DNA from: Paracoccus sp. (in: a-proteobacteria)
Lineage (GTDB): Bacteria; Pseudomonadota; Alphaproteobacteria; Rhodobacterales; Rhodobacteraceae
NCBI GenBank assembly: GCA_030538425.1
Contig: JAUNTZ010000003.1
Coordinates: 62,001-126,000 of the forward strand
Direction: 5' to 3'
Length of the DNA: 64,000 bases
Shown here in pieces: positions 49,346 through 58,810 of the stretch. Below the pieces are notes generated by a model, which ran no database searches, had not been told where the DNA came from, and saw only the letters and a program-made list of their open reading frames with translations. How positions within the stretch are numbered: the stretch's first letter is position 1; each line of letters begins with the position of its first letter. The position numbers and the translations under genes were made by a program.

Positions 49346-49846
49346 TCAGAACGGGATCTCGTCGTCGTAATCCGACCGCGCGGGCTGGCTTTGGCCGCCG
49401 CGACCACCGCCTTGACCGCCACCCTGCGCGCCCGAGCCGTAATCGTCATAGCCGCCCTGGCCGCCGCCATAGCCGCCGCCCGACCCGCCCTCGCCGCGCC
49501 CGTCCAGCATCACAAGCGTGCCGCCAAAGGCGCGCAGCACGACCTCGGTCGTGTAGCGGTCCTGTCCCGACTGGTCCTGCCATTTGCGGGTCTCTAGCTG
49601 GCCCTCGATATAGACCTTGGAGCCCTTTTTCAGGTAACGCTCGACCACGCCGACCAGTCCTTCGGACATGATCGCGACCGAGTGCCATTCGGTGCGCTCG
49701 CGCCGTTCGCCGGTATTGCGGTCCTTCCAGTTTTCCGAGGTCGCGATGCGCAGATTGGCGACCTTGCCGCCGTTCTGGAAGGTGCGGATCTCGGGGTCGC
49801 GGCCCAGATTGCCGATCAGGATCACCTTGTTGACCGAGCCTGCCAT
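49346..49846 (-). CDS. ssb: Single-stranded DNA-binding protein
   Basis: A 166-residue protein. The N-terminal OB fold ([35 protein letters not shown]) binds single-stranded DNA. A glycine-rich linker (about 112-155) leads to the C-terminal acidic tip DDEIPF, which recruits replication and repair partners. Length and tip are canonical for the essential chromosomal SSB. AAGGAAAGGC lies just before the start. Confidence 0.97.
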   Translation of the reverse strand: MAGSVNKVILIGNLGRDPEIRTFQNGGKVANLRIATSENWKDRNTGERRERTEWHSVAIMSEGLVGVVERYLKKGSKVYIEGQLETRKWQDQSGQDRYTTEVVLRAFGGTLVMLDGRGEGGSGGGYGGGQGGYDDYGSGAQGGGQGGGRGGQSQPARSDYDDEIPF

Positions 49847-50092
49847 GTCATGCCTTTCCTTGTCTCATCTGTCGGGCATGGTCTAACCCGCGACTTGCGG
49901 CAAGGAAAGCGGGAAACGGGCGGGCGGCCTTCCGCTGTCAACCGCAGCGCTTTCGGCGGAAAACCGCCGAGCTTGGTCGGCCACGGAACCGGCACGAATG
50001 GGTGACTTACGCGATGTCGGTTTTCTTCGTATAGTTCGGGCAATGAGAACGGGCGCGACAGCTGCGCAACATAGGCTTGAGGGGCAAGTTCG

Positions 50093-50755
50093 ATGGTGGA
50101 TGGGTCGAAGGGTTTTCGGAAGCGCTTGGCAAGGCTGGCGGTCATGGCGGGTCTTGCGGTGGCCGTCGCGCTGCCGGTGGCGGGGCCGGTCGAGGCCAAT
50201 GGCCTGCAATTGCGCAATGTCTCCAACCAGTCGCGCGAACAGCAGTTCCAGCGTCAGCGTGAGCTGATGGATTCGCGGCTGGCCAACCAATATCAGCAAT
50301 CCCGCCGCCTGCGCCCACAGGGCCGCGAGGTGGTCAATGTCACCACGATTGAGCTTCAGCCGCAGGTCTCGAACCTCAACTATACCGGGCGCCGCACCGC
50401 CTATCTGCCCCATGCACAAGCCGCCGCGCGCCGCCATGGCATCCCCGAGGCGCTGTTCCTGCGTCTGGTCCAGCAGGAATCGGGCTGGAACCCGAATGCG
50501 GTCTCCCATGCCGGTGCGATGGGTCTGGCGCAGCTGATGCCCGGCACCGCGCGCCAGCTTGGCGTGAACCCGCGTGATCCGGTGCAGAATCTGGAAGGCG
50601 GGGCGCGTTATCTGCGCATGATGTATAACCAGTTCGGTGACTGGCGGCTGGCGCTTGCGGCCTATAATGCGGGCCCGGGCGCGGTGCAGCGTCATGGCGG
50701 CATCCCGCCTTACCGCGAGACCCAGAACTATGTCCGCATCATCGCGGGCGGCTGA
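50093..50755 (+). CDS. Lytic transglycosylase, SLT family 1
   Basis: A 220-residue secreted enzyme that cleaves peptidoglycan glycan strands. A basic N-region and hydrophobic segment (about 14-32) form the signal, cleaved near VEANG. A glutamine/arginine-rich linker precedes the SLT domain from about 105. It has catalytic Glu129 in [26 protein letters not shown] and AYNAGPGAV. An ATG at 50143 would give a shorter signal peptide. A dispersed repeat and a terminator follow the stop. Confidence 0.92.
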   Translation: MVDGSKGFRKRLARLAVMAGLAVAVALPVAGPVEANGLQLRNVSNQSREQQFQRQRELMDSRLANQYQQSRRLRPQGREVVNVTTIELQPQVSNLNYTGRRTAYLPHAQAAARRHGIPEALFLRLVQQESGWNPNAVSHAGAMGLAQLMPGTARQLGVNPRDPVQNLEGGARYLRMMYNQFGDWRLALAAYNAGPGAVQRHGGIPPYRETQNYVRIIAGG

Positions 50756-50800
50756 GACATCGCGCGCCCGCTGCCCTTCACGCGGGCAGGGCCGCCGGGT

Positions 50801-50832
50801 GCCTCCGGCGGGGATATTTGGGGACAAAAGAC
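50801..50832 (+). repeat. Dispersed intergenic repeat, copy 9, long form
   Basis: Reads GCCTCCGGCGGG then GATATTTGGGGACAAAAGAC, the best match to the family consensus. It lies 45 bases past the transglycosylase stop and just before a terminator. With copy 8 it forms an inverted pair around ssb and the transglycosylase gene. Confidence 0.85.
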
Positions 50833-50839
50833 GAAAGAG

Positions 50840-50864
50840 GGCCGCGCGGATCTGCGCGGCCTTT
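50840..50864 (+). terminator. Terminator between convergent transglycosylase and SYLF genes
   Basis: Stem GGCCGCGC and GCGCGGCC with a six-base loop, followed on the plus strand by TTTGGTCTT. On the minus strand it is followed by CTCTTTCG, so some termination in that direction is also likely. Confidence 0.7.
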
Positions 50865-50868
50865 GGTC

Positions 50869-51468
50869 TTATCGCTGCATCTTGGTGTATTTGACGCCCT
50901 CAATCGTGGCGCCGGCCATGAAGCCGGTCTGGCCAAAGATCATCGCGACGACCGGATATTCCGCGCTCATCGTGTCGCCGCCATAGGACATGCCGCCATC
51001 GGGCAGGGTGTAATAGGCCCCCGCCGCGGCCAGCCAGCCGTGATGCGCGCGGAAACTGGCAAGCGCCTGATCGGTCTGAAAGGCCAGCACATGCGCATAT
51101 TGCCGCGCGCCCGCCTGAAGCCCGATCCCGGCCTGCGTCGCGGTGTAATATTCGACCGTCTCGCCGCCGATGCGCAGCGCGCCCTCACCATAAGAGCCAC
51201 CGATGCCAAGCCCCGCCTGGGTCATCACCGGCATATAAAGCACGCCCTTGGCATTCTGGATGATCGGGCGCGTGGCGGGGTATTTCGACAGCAATTCATT
51301 GCGGGTCGCATCCACCATCGCGTTGATCCGCTGCGCATCAAGCCCCGCGATATTGCGGTTGCTCAGCGCGGCAGGCGTCGCGGTGCAGGCGCCAAGGGCT
51401 GCGGTTCCGCCCGCGACCAGAAAGGCGCGGCGGGACAGGTGGAACGGGCTGATATTGTGTCTGCTCAT
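50869..51468 (-). CDS. YSC84-like (SYLF domain) lipoprotein
   Basis: A 199-residue exported protein. SRRAFLVAGGTAALGAC combines a twin-arginine-like signal with a lipobox (Cys28), so it is probably a Tat-dependent lipoprotein. The mature part, with AKGVLYMPVMTQAGLGIGGSYGEG and QTDQALASFRAHHGW, resembles the lipid-binding SYLF/YSC84 family. The role in bacteria is not established. It ends near a terminator shared with the convergent transglycosylase gene. Confidence 0.85.
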   Translation of the reverse strand: MSRHNISPFHLSRRAFLVAGGTAALGACTATPAALSNRNIAGLDAQRINAMVDATRNELLSKYPATRPIIQNAKGVLYMPVMTQAGLGIGGSYGEGALRIGGETVEYYTATQAGIGLQAGARQYAHVLAFQTDQALASFRAHHGWLAAAGAYYTLPDGGMSYGGDTMSAEYPVVAMIFGQTGFMAGATIEGVKYTKMQR

Positions 51469-51515
51469 GGATTGGCCCCTTTATTTTGGGGGCTATCTTA
51501 GCCTTTCGCGCCCGC

Positions 51516-52511
51516 TCATGCCAGCCATCCGGCGATTTCGGGGGCAAAATAGGTCAGCACGCCGTCGCAACCGGCCCGCTTGAAGGCCAGAAGCGATTCG
51601 AGGATCGCCTCACGCCCCAACCAGCCATTCGCGACCGCACCCGCCAGCATCGCATATTCGCCCGAGACCTGATAGGCGAAGGTCGGCGCGTCGAACCGCG
51701 CGCGCACATCGCGGCAGATATCCAGATAGGGCATGCCGGGCTTGACCATGACCATATCCGCGCCCTCAGCCAGATCGCGGGCGACACAGCGCAGCGCCTC
51801 GGCGCGGTTGGCGGGGTCGATCTGATAGGTTTTCTTGTCGCCGGTCAGCCGCTCACCCGCGCCCACCGCATCGCGGAACGGGCCATAAAAGGCCGAGGCG
51901 AATTTCGCCGCATAGGACATGATCGCGACATCCTTGTGGCCCGCGCTTTCCAACGCCTCGCGCAGCGCGCCGATGCGCCCGTCCATCATGTCCGAGGGCC
52001 CCAGAATGTCGGCCCCCGCCTCAGCCTGCACAAGCGCCATTTTCACAAGCGCCTCAACGGTTTCATCGTTCAGGATCACGCCGTCGCGCACCAGCCCGTC
52101 ATGGCCATTGGCGTTATAGGGATCAAGCGCGATATCGGTCATCACCATCAGATCGGGCGCGGCCTCCTTGATCGCGCGGATGGCGCGGTTGCCGATATTG
52201 TCGGGGTCCCAGGCGCGTTCGCAGGTCTCGGTTTTCAGATCCTGATCGGAATGGGGAAAGACGCAGATCGCAGGAATCCCCAGCCGCGCGGCCTGTTCGG
52301 CGGCGGCCTTCACCCCCTCGACCGTATAGCGGCGCACGCCGGGCATGGAGGGGATCGGGGTGTCCGCGCCCTCGATCTCGGTCACGAAAACCGGCCAGAT
52401 CAGATCATTCACCGAGAGGCCGTTCTCGCGCACCATGCTGCGCATCGCGGGCGAGCGCCGCAACCGGCGCGGCCGCGCGGCGGGGAAGGGGGCGAGGATC
52501 GGATTGGGCAT
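51516..52511 (-). CDS. hemB: Delta-aminolevulinic acid dehydratase (porphobilinogen synthase)
   Basis: A 331-residue cytosolic enzyme that condenses two ALA molecules on the tetrapyrrole pathway. The Schiff-base lysines are Lys203 (SYAAKFASAFYGP) and Lys257 (MVKPGMPYLD). The usual catalytic-zinc cysteines are replaced by DIALDPYNANGHDG (126-139), so this is the non-zinc, aspartate-rich type seen in Rhodobacter relatives. The ATG at 52511 has AAGGGA upstream. A longer frame is not supported. Confidence 0.96.
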   Translation of the reverse strand: MPNPILAPFPAARPRRLRRSPAMRSMVRENGLSVNDLIWPVFVTEIEGADTPIPSMPGVRRYTVEGVKAAAEQAARLGIPAICVFPHSDQDLKTETCERAWDPDNIGNRAIRAIKEAAPDLMVMTDIALDPYNANGHDGLVRDGVILNDETVEALVKMALVQAEAGADILGPSDMMDGRIGALREALESAGHKDVAIMSYAAKFASAFYGPFRDAVGAGERLTGDKKTYQIDPANRAEALRCVARDLAEGADMVMVKPGMPYLDICRDVRARFDAPTFAYQVSGEYAMLAGAVANGWLGREAILESLLAFKRAGCDGVLTYFAPEIAGWLA

Positions 52512-52600
52512 GGCTGTTCCCTTGATTTGCGGTTTCCCTTGGCACTTCATCGTTCTAAGTTGGCGCTTATGCAACCACAAGCAAGGCGCAGGAGGTGCCG

Positions 52601-53170
52601 TTGTCCGGCGGTTTGATCGAATTGCTCGATACGCGACCTTTTCTGTCGGCCTGGTTCTGGCTGTGGTTCGTGACCTCCTGGTCATGGGCGGGCCGGCATG
52701 TTCTGGGCGTGCCGATGGATGTGGTCCACGCCGCGCGCAAGGCGCTTGGCGCCGAGGCGCCGCCGCCCGATGCGCCCGCCGCGCTTGTGCTGTTCGACTG
52801 GCTGTCGCTGCATGTGCCGCGCGCAAGGCCGGGACGGCGCGAGACGCAGATGCTGCTGGCGGGCTCGGGCTTTGTTGCGGCGGGGCTGTTCGTTCTGGGC
52901 TTTCGCTTTGGCGTCTCCATGGCGCAGGCGCTGTTTCTGTTCGTCGTGCCGTTCATCGCGCTGTTCTGGATGCGGGTCAGGCTGGCCGAATGTCTGGTCC
53001 CGCTGCTGGATGAGGCCAGCCGGGGCCGGCCCGTGAATGAGACCGCCCGCGACGTGCTGCGCGTGATCGGCATCCACCGCGCCCTGTTTCATCTGCTCTC
53101 TATCGCAAGCGTGGTCATCACCGGGCTTTGGGGGATGCTGTGGCTCTTGACCCATCCCAACGGGCTGTGA
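52601..53170 (+). CDS. Hypothetical inner-membrane protein
   Basis: A 189-residue protein of unknown function. Hydrophobic segments lie at about 12-32, 83-105, 108-124 and 155-180, with a cytosolic Ala/Pro-rich stretch between the first two. I chose the TTG at 52601 because AGGAGG lies 5 bases upstream; the GTG at 52595 sits directly on that ribosome site. It is alone between the divergent hemB and mfd, 41 bases before mfd. I recognise no family. Confidence 0.65.
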   Translation: MSGGLIELLDTRPFLSAWFWLWFVTSWSWAGRHVLGVPMDVVHAARKALGAEAPPPDAPAALVLFDWLSLHVPRARPGRRETQMLLAGSGFVAAGLFVLGFRFGVSMAQALFLFVVPFIALFWMRVRLAECLVPLLDEASRGRPVNETARDVLRVIGIHRALFHLLSIASVVITGLWGMLWLLTHPNGL

Positions 53171-53211
53171 TTTCGCTTGAACCCGCCGCCGGGCGCATTA
53201 ACTGAGGTCTC

Positions 53212-56200
53212 ATGTCTCGACCCATCATCCTGTCCGGCGCCCCCGAGGGCTATGACGCCGCCCTGCTTGCCCGTGAGGCCGCGCGCGCGCCGGTGATCCA
53301 TATCGCCCGCGACGACCGCCGCGCCGAGGCGATGCGCGCGGCCTTGGCGGTCATTGCGCCCGGCCTGCCGGTGCTGGACTTTCCCGCATGGGACACGACC
53401 CCTTATGACCGCGTCTCGCCCGCATCCGCGGTGATGGCGGCGCGGATGGCGACGCTGGCGGCGCTTGCCTCGGGCGCGATCAGCGGCAATTTCGTGCTGC
53501 TGACCACGGTGAACGCGGCGGTGCAGCGGGTTCCGGCGCGTGAGGTGCTGCGCGGGGCCAGCTTTACCGCCTCGACCGGCGCGCGGCTCAATGAGGCGCG
53601 CCTTCGCGACTATCTGGTGCGCATGGGCTTTGCGCAGACCCCCACCGTGACTGAGCCCGGCGATTTCGCGATTCGCGGCGGCATCATCGACATTTTCCCG
53701 CCCGGCGAAGGCGGCGCGCTGCGGCTGGATATGTTTGGCGATGTGCTGGAATCGGTGCGCCGCCTTGACCCGCAGACACAGCGCAGCGGTGAGGCTCTGT
53801 CCCGGCTTGAACTCGCCCCCATGTCCGAGGTGATCCTTGACGATGCGGCGATTGCGCGGTTCCGCCAGAATTACCGCATGACCTATGGCGGCGGCGCGAA
53901 TGACCCCCTGTATGAGGCGATCAGCGCGGGCCGCAAGGTCGCCGGGGCGGAACATTGGCTGCCATGGTTCCACGAACGGCTTGAGACGATCTTTGACTAT
54001 CTGCCCGAGGCTTCGGTGATGCTGGACGACCGGCTTGAGCAGACCCGCGAGGCCCGCGCGCATATGGTGGCCGAGCAATTCGCCGCCCGGCGTGAGGCGT
54101 CCGAGCGCCGCGCCGCCGCCGATACCGTCTATCGCCCGGTGCCGCCCGATCTGCTTTTCGCCTCGGATGCCGATTGGGCGTCATGGCTGGCCCCGCGCCG
54201 GGTGCTGCAATTCGCGGTCAACCCGGCCCCGCCCGGTCCCGGCGTTCTGGATGCGGGCGGGCGCGTGGGCCGCAATTTCGCGCCCGAGCGGCAGGCCGAA
54301 AAGCTGGACCTTTTCGGCGCCCTGGCCGACCACATCCGCGCGCTGTCGAAAACCCATCGCGTTGTGATTGCCAGCTTTTCCGAAGGCGCGCGCGACCGGC
54401 TGGCGGGGCTTTTGGCCGATGCGGGGATCTCGGGCGCCCTGATACTGCGCAGCCTGTCCGATCTGGGCGACAGGCCCGGTGCCATCGGGCTTGCGGTCTG
54501 GCCGCTTGAGGAAGGTTTCGTTGCCGATGGTGAGGCCTTGGGCCGCATCGCGGTGATCTCGGAGCAGGATGTTCTGGGCGACCGGCTGATCCGGGGCGCG
54601 CGCAAACGCCGCCGGGCCGAGAACTTTTTGCAGGACACCCAAAGCCTTACCCCCGGCGATCTGGTCGTCCACGTCGAACACGGGATCGGGCGCTATACGG
54701 GGCTTGAGACCATCACCGCGGGCGGCGTGCCGCATGATTGCGTGGCGCTTGAATATGCGGGCGGGGACCGGCTGTTTTTGCCGGTGGAAAACATCGAGCT
54801 GCTCAGCCGTTACGGCCATGAGGAAGGGCTGCTCGACCGTCTGGGCGGCGGCGCATGGCAGGCCCGCAAGGCGCGGCTCAAGGAACGCATCCGGCTGATT
54901 GCGGACCGCCTGATGCGGGTCGCCGCTGAACGCCTGCTGCGCGCCGCCCCGGTGCTGGAGCCGGAGCATCACGAATGGGAAAGCTTTTCCGCCCGCTTCC
55001 CCTATGCCGAGACTGAGGATCAGCTGGCCGCCATTGACGATGTGGTGGCCGATCTGGCGGCGGGCCGTCCGATGGACCGGCTGATCGTGGGCGATGTGGG
55101 TTTCGGCAAGACCGAGGTCGCGATGCGGGCGGCCTTTGTCGCGGCCTCGCAGGGGCGGCAGGTGGCCGTCATCGCGCCCACGACCCTGCTTGCGCGCCAA
55201 CATGCCAAGAGCTTTGCCGAACGCTTTCGCGGCACCGCAATCAACCTGCGCGCCCTGTCGCGTTTCGTCAGCGCCAAAGAGGCCGCCGCGACCCGCGCGG
55301 GGCTTGCCGATGGCAGCGTGGATATTGTCGTCGGCACCCATGCGGTTCTGGCCAAATCGGTGAAGTTCAAGAACCTTGGCCTGCTGGTGATCGACGAGGA
55401 ACAGCATTTCGGCGTGGCCCATAAAGAGCGGCTGAAAGAGCTGCGCTCGGACATCCATGTGCTGACCATGACCGCGACGCCGATCCCGCGCACGCTGCAA
55501 CTCTCGCTGACCGGGGTGCGGGACCTGTCGATCATCGGCACGCCGCCGGTGGACCGGCTTTCGATCCGCACCTATGTCTCTGAATTCGACAGCGTGACCA
55601 TCCGAGAGGCCCTGCTGCGCGAGAAATACCGGGGCGGGCAGTCCTTCTTCGTCGTCCCGCGCCTCGCCGACCTGCCCGAGATCGAGGACTGGCTGCGCGA
55701 ACATTGCCCTGAGATCCGCTTTGTCGTCGCCCATGGCCAGCTTGCCCCCGGCGATCTGGACGAGCGGATGAACGCCTTTTACGACGGCAAATATGATGTG
55801 CTGCTGGCCACGACCATCGTTGAAAGCGGCCTTGATATTCCGACCGCGAACACGATGATCGTGTGGCGCGCGGATATGTTCGGTCTGGCCCAGCTTTACC
55901 AGATCCGGGGCCGCGTGGGGCGCGCGCGCATCCGCGCCTATTGTTATCTGACCACCAAGCCGCGCGCGCCGCTGACCCCGCAGGCGGAGCGGCGGCTGAA
56001 ATTCTTGGGCAATATCGACGGGCTCGGCGCGGGCTTTAACCTTGCCTCGCAAGACCTTGATCTGCGCGGCGCGGGCAACCTTCTGGGTGAGGAACAATCC
56101 GGCCATATCAAGGAGGTCGGGTTCGAACTTTATCAGGCGATGCTTGAGGAAACGATTGCCAAGCTGAAGGCTGGCGATCTGGATGCCGCGCCTGAGGACG

Positions 56201-56658
56201 AATGGGCGCCGCAGCTGAATCTGGGCGTTCCGGTGACGATCCCCGAAAGCTATGTCGCGGATCTGGACGTGCGGCTGGACCTTTACCGCCGCCTGTCGCA
56301 TCTGGGCAGCAAGGTCGAGATGGAGGGCTTTGCCGCCGAGTTGATCGACCGTTTCGGCCCTCTGCCGCGCGAGGTGAACGTGCTGATGAACGTGATCCGC
56401 ATCAAGGCGATGGCGCGGCGCGCCAATATCGCGCGGCTGGATGCGGGGCCGAAAGGCGCGACGGTGCAGTTCCACCGCGACAAGTTCCCGAACCCCGCCG
56501 GTCTGGTCGAGTTCCTGACCGATCAGAAAGGCCAGGCCAAGATCGACGGCAACAAGCTGGTGCTGTTCCGCGACTGGACAACCGATGCCGAGCGGGTCAA
56601 GGGCGCCTATGCCATTGCCCGCGATCTGGCCGTGAAGGTCAAGGCGGGCAAGGGGTGA
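53212..56658 (+). CDS. mfd: Transcription-repair coupling factor
   Basis: An 1148-residue ATP-dependent translocase that removes stalled RNA polymerase and recruits UvrA. The N-terminal UvrB-like region (1-about 340, with FPAWDTTPYDRVSP) precedes the RNA polymerase-interacting domain (QSLTPGDLVVHVEHGIGRY). RecG-like motor motifs follow: GDVGFGKTE near 626, DEEQ near 728, TATPIPRTLQ and GRVGR. The C-terminal TRCF domain closes the protein. Its stop overlaps the next gene as GTGA. Confidence 0.97.
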   Translation: MSRPIILSGAPEGYDAALLAREAARAPVIHIARDDRRAEAMRAALAVIAPGLPVLDFPAWDTTPYDRVSPASAVMAARMATLAALASGAISGNFVLLTTVNAAVQRVPAREVLRGASFTASTGARLNEARLRDYLVRMGFAQTPTVTEPGDFAIRGGIIDIFPPGEGGALRLDMFGDVLESVRRLDPQTQRSGEALSRLELAPMSEVILDDAAIARFRQNYRMTYGGGANDPLYEAISAGRKVAGAEHWLPWFHERLETIFDYLPEASVMLDDRLEQTREARAHMVAEQFAARREASERRAAADTVYRPVPPDLLFASDADWASWLAPRRVLQFAVNPAPPGPGVLDAGGRVGRNFAPERQAEKLDLFGALADHIRALSKTHRVVIASFSEGARDRLAGLLADAGISGALILRSLSDLGDRPGAIGLAVWPLEEGFVADGEALGRIAVISEQDVLGDRLIRGARKRRRAENFLQDTQSLTPGDLVVHVEHGIGRYTGLETITAGGVPHDCVALEYAGGDRLFLPVENIELLSRYGHEEGLLDRLGGGAWQARKARLKERIRLIADRLMRVAAERLLRAAPVLEPEHHEWESFSARFPYAETEDQLAAIDDVVADLAAGRPMDRLIVGDVGFGKTEVAMRAAFVAASQGRQVAVIAPTTLLARQHAKSFAERFRGTAINLRALSRFVSAKEAAATRAGLADGSVDIVVGTHAVLAKSVKFKNLGLLVIDEEQHFGVAHKERLKELRSDIHVLTMTATPIPRTLQLSLTGVRDLSIIGTPPVDRLSIRTYVSEFDSVTIREALLREKYRGGQSFFVVPRLADLPEIEDWLREHCPEIRFVVAHGQLAPGDLDERMNAFYDGKYDVLLATTIVESGLDIPTANTMIVWRADMFGLAQLYQIRGRVGRARIRAYCYLTTKPRAPLTPQAERRLKFLGNIDGLGAGFNLASQDLDLRGAGNLLGEEQSGHIKEVGFELYQAMLEETIAKLKAGDLDAAPEDEWAPQLNLGVPVTIPESYVADLDVRLDLYRRLSHLGSKVEMEGFAAELIDRFGPLPREVNVLMNVIRIKAMARRANIARLDAGPKGATVQFHRDKFPNPAGLVEFLTDQKGQAKIDGNKLVLFRDWTTDAERVKGAYAIARDLAVKVKAGKG

Positions 56659-57431
56659 GGCGGGTTATTGCCGCGATCGTCGCGCTTTGTGCCGCGCCGG
56701 GGTTTGCGCAGGACAGCCCGGAACTGGCCTATTTTCTGGGCGCGCATGGCTGCGTGATCAATGATGAGACGCGGGCGGCGGCCATGGCGCAGGGCTTTGA
56801 CGGGGGCGCGGTTGACGCCTTGGCCGCGCATCAAAGGGGCGGGGTTCTGCCGCGCGCGCTTTGCACGATCATCTGGCCCGCGATCGACAGCCCGCTTGCG
56901 ATGGATGATCCGGTCATTCTGGCAACTCTGACCGGGCCAGAGCCCGCCTATGAGGGTGCCCCCAAGGGCTGTTTTCTGGTCGGCGTCGCGGATGCACTGG
57001 TCGCATCCAAGCGCTATGACAGCGAGCAGGCGTCGCGGATCTATGCCCGGTTTCTGGCCGCCGGTGTCTTGTCGGGCAGGCTGTCCTTTTACGGAGAGGA
57101 CATTCTTGTCGTCCCGCCGGGGCCGCAAGTGATTGCCGATGCCGGGCCTTGTGCCGATCTGTCCGACCGTGCGCAGATGCGCAACGCCCGGCTGATCATG
57201 GGCAATATGCTGGATGAGATGGTCCGGGGCCATGCCGCCATGACCCCCTGCGCGGATGGTCAAAGCGAGTTGGACCAGATGTTCTTCATGGAGCGTCTGC
57301 ATGAGTTCGGCAGCCCGAATGCCTGGGGATTCTTTGAGCTGGCGATGATTTTTCACGCGGCAGGTTGGGCCGATATCGGTCCGGGGCAGGGCGGCGTCAC
57401 GCCGCCGCTCTGTCATACAGAGGCTGGATGA
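56655..57431 (+). CDS. Hypothetical secreted protein downstream of mfd
   Basis: A 258-residue protein of unknown function. The GTG start overlaps the mfd stop (GTGA), and an N-terminal signal peptide (VIAAIVALCAAPGFAQ) follows. Five cysteines lie in the mature part, including HGCVIND, ALCTII and KGCFLVG, and disulfides are possible. No motif I recognise. Translational coupling to mfd is the only hint of context. Confidence 0.75.
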   Translation: MRRVIAAIVALCAAPGFAQDSPELAYFLGAHGCVINDETRAAAMAQGFDGGAVDALAAHQRGGVLPRALCTIIWPAIDSPLAMDDPVILATLTGPEPAYEGAPKGCFLVGVADALVASKRYDSEQASRIYARFLAAGVLSGRLSFYGEDILVVPPGPQVIADAGPCADLSDRAQMRNARLIMGNMLDEMVRGHAAMTPCADGQSELDQMFFMERLHEFGSPNAWGFFELAMIFHAAGWADIGPGQGGVTPPLCHTEAG

Positions 57432-57440
57432 TCCGGGCAT

Positions 57441-57470
57441 GAAAAAGGGCGGCCACAAGAGCCGCCCTTT
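57441..57470. terminator. Bidirectional terminator between two convergent genes
   Basis: Stem AAGGGCGGC and GCCGCCCTT with a seven-base loop. On the minus strand it is followed by TTTTTC. It ends the DUF2382 transcript and probably that of mfd and its partner. Confidence 0.8.
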
Positions 57471-57500
57471 CCAGATCTGCGGGACAGGTCAGAACCCGCC

Positions 57501-58298
57501 TCAGAACCCGTCGCGGCGGGGCGCGTTCGGGTCGCGGTGATCTTCGTCGATCTCGACCTCGGTCTTGCGCACGGTGTCTTCCACACGCTCAACCCGGGTG
57601 TCCGAGGTCTTCGACAGCTCGATTTCCTCAACCACGCGAGCCTCTTTCGAGACGACGGCTTCCTCGCGGCGCTCTTCGGCCTCAATCGTGCGGTCCTGGA
57701 AGGCGGCGTCGCCTGCGGGACGGTCCACGGCGCGGCGGGTCACGTCCACGCGCTCATCGGTCAGCTCGACATCCTGAGAGACCGGCTCTTCGCGAACATG
57801 CGAGCGCACGCGCACGGTGCCACGGCCCACATCGCGCTTGCCGATATTCAGACGCTCTTCCACGACTTCCAGCTTTTCGCCATCGGTGTGGTGACGGTCG
57901 CCATGGGCGGCATAAGCGCCACGATCCCATCCCGAATCGCGCCATTCGGCCTCTCGCGCGTCCAGATCGACCGAGCCTTCGCTGTCGAGGATATTGGTGA
58001 CCTCATCCATGCGCGCCTCAGGCACATTGCGGGCGGTGACCAGATAGCCGCCACGGTTCAGCCCTTCGGCATAGGTCGCGCGGTCGTCTTCGGGGAAGAA
58101 GAAATCGGCCAGCGAATCGAAAAAGCCACGCTCTTCAGCCGGGTCGCGGCGGGTCGTCGCGTCATAGCCCGCGTTTTCCTCGCCATGCAGCGCCACATCG
58201 GTGACGCCGATCTCGCGCAGGCGGGCGGCGGCGCGGTCAGCGTCGGCGCGGTTGTCGAACATTGCGGAAAGGGTGTGTCCGGTGCTATCGTGGTGCAT
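57501..58298 (-). CDS. General-stress-type protein with DUF2382 (YsnF/AvaK) domain
   Basis: A 265-residue soluble acidic protein. The N-terminal SAMFDNRADADRAAARLREIGV resembles the YflT/general stress protein 17M fold (about 10-100). The charged C-terminal half (about 140-255) has the repeated RVRSHVREEPVSQDVEL and VVEEIELSKTSDTRVERVED patterns of DUF2382. The ATG at 58298 has AGGAGC upstream. It overlaps the neighbouring DUF2382 gene by 14 bases, with which it shares an EcfG-like promoter. Molecular role unknown. Confidence 0.85.
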   Translation of the reverse strand: MHHDSTGHTLSAMFDNRADADRAAARLREIGVTDVALHGEENAGYDATTRRDPAEERGFFDSLADFFFPEDDRATYAEGLNRGGYLVTARNVPEARMDEVTNILDSEGSVDLDAREAEWRDSGWDRGAYAAHGDRHHTDGEKLEVVEERLNIGKRDVGRGTVRVRSHVREEPVSQDVELTDERVDVTRRAVDRPAGDAAFQDRTIEAEERREEAVVSKEARVVEEIELSKTSDTRVERVEDTVRKTEVEIDEDHRDPNAPRRDGF

Positions 58299-58776
58299 CT
58301 GATTGCTCCTGTTTGTGATCTTCGGGGGTGGTCGGGGCACCCTGCGGCGGCAGTTTTTCTTCCACGATCCGCTGTTTCCGCAGGGTGATCGGAACCTCGA
58401 CGGGCTGGGCCGTCTCGGTGCTGATCAGGTGAATTTCTTCGACAAGGACAAGCTCGGTCGTCACGACGACGCGTTCTTCCAGAACCGGCAGGATGGTCGT
58501 GTTGCCCTCACGCCGGACGCCCGGCGCCTCTGTCACGACGCGGTCAACGGGGACGCGGCGGACCAGAACGTCATGGCGGATATCCTCGGCGGTGACGAGT
58601 TCCTCAACCTCATCGGTGACGGTCGAGACGCGGCGGATGCCCTCCTCAACAACGCGCTTGCTGAAGGTCGCGACCTCTTCGACGCGCTCGATCATCTGGC
58701 TTTCGGTGAAACCGGCATCGGCGGGGGGATGGGCGCTGCTGTGGCGATCTTTGTCGTGATCTTCGGGGCCGTTCAT
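58285..58776 (-). CDS. DUF2382 domain-containing stress protein
   Basis: A 163-residue hydrophilic protein made mostly of one DUF2382 unit: VVEEGIRRVSTVTDEVEELV, HDVLVRRVPVDRVV, then PVLEERVVVTTELVLVEEI. GAGGAGGAC lies just before the ATG at 58776. It is first in a two-gene unit with the longer DUF2382 protein. Proteins of this family are known from stress regulons, but their action is unknown. Confidence 0.85.
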   Translation of the reverse strand: MNGPEDHDKDRHSSAHPPADAGFTESQMIERVEEVATFSKRVVEEGIRRVSTVTDEVEELVTAEDIRHDVLVRRVPVDRVVTEAPGVRREGNTTILPVLEERVVVTTELVLVEEIHLISTETAQPVEVPITLRKQRIVEEKLPPQGAPTTPEDHKQEQSDAPR

Positions 58777-58810
58777 GGTCGTCCTCCTCGCAATGCTGTC
58801 ATGGCAAGGT

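Noticed and set aside
49386..49500. Short tandem repeat or CRISPR-like array in ssb
   Set aside because: It encodes the glycine-rich linker of SSB; there are no regular repeats with spacers. No CRISPR array occurs anywhere in the window.
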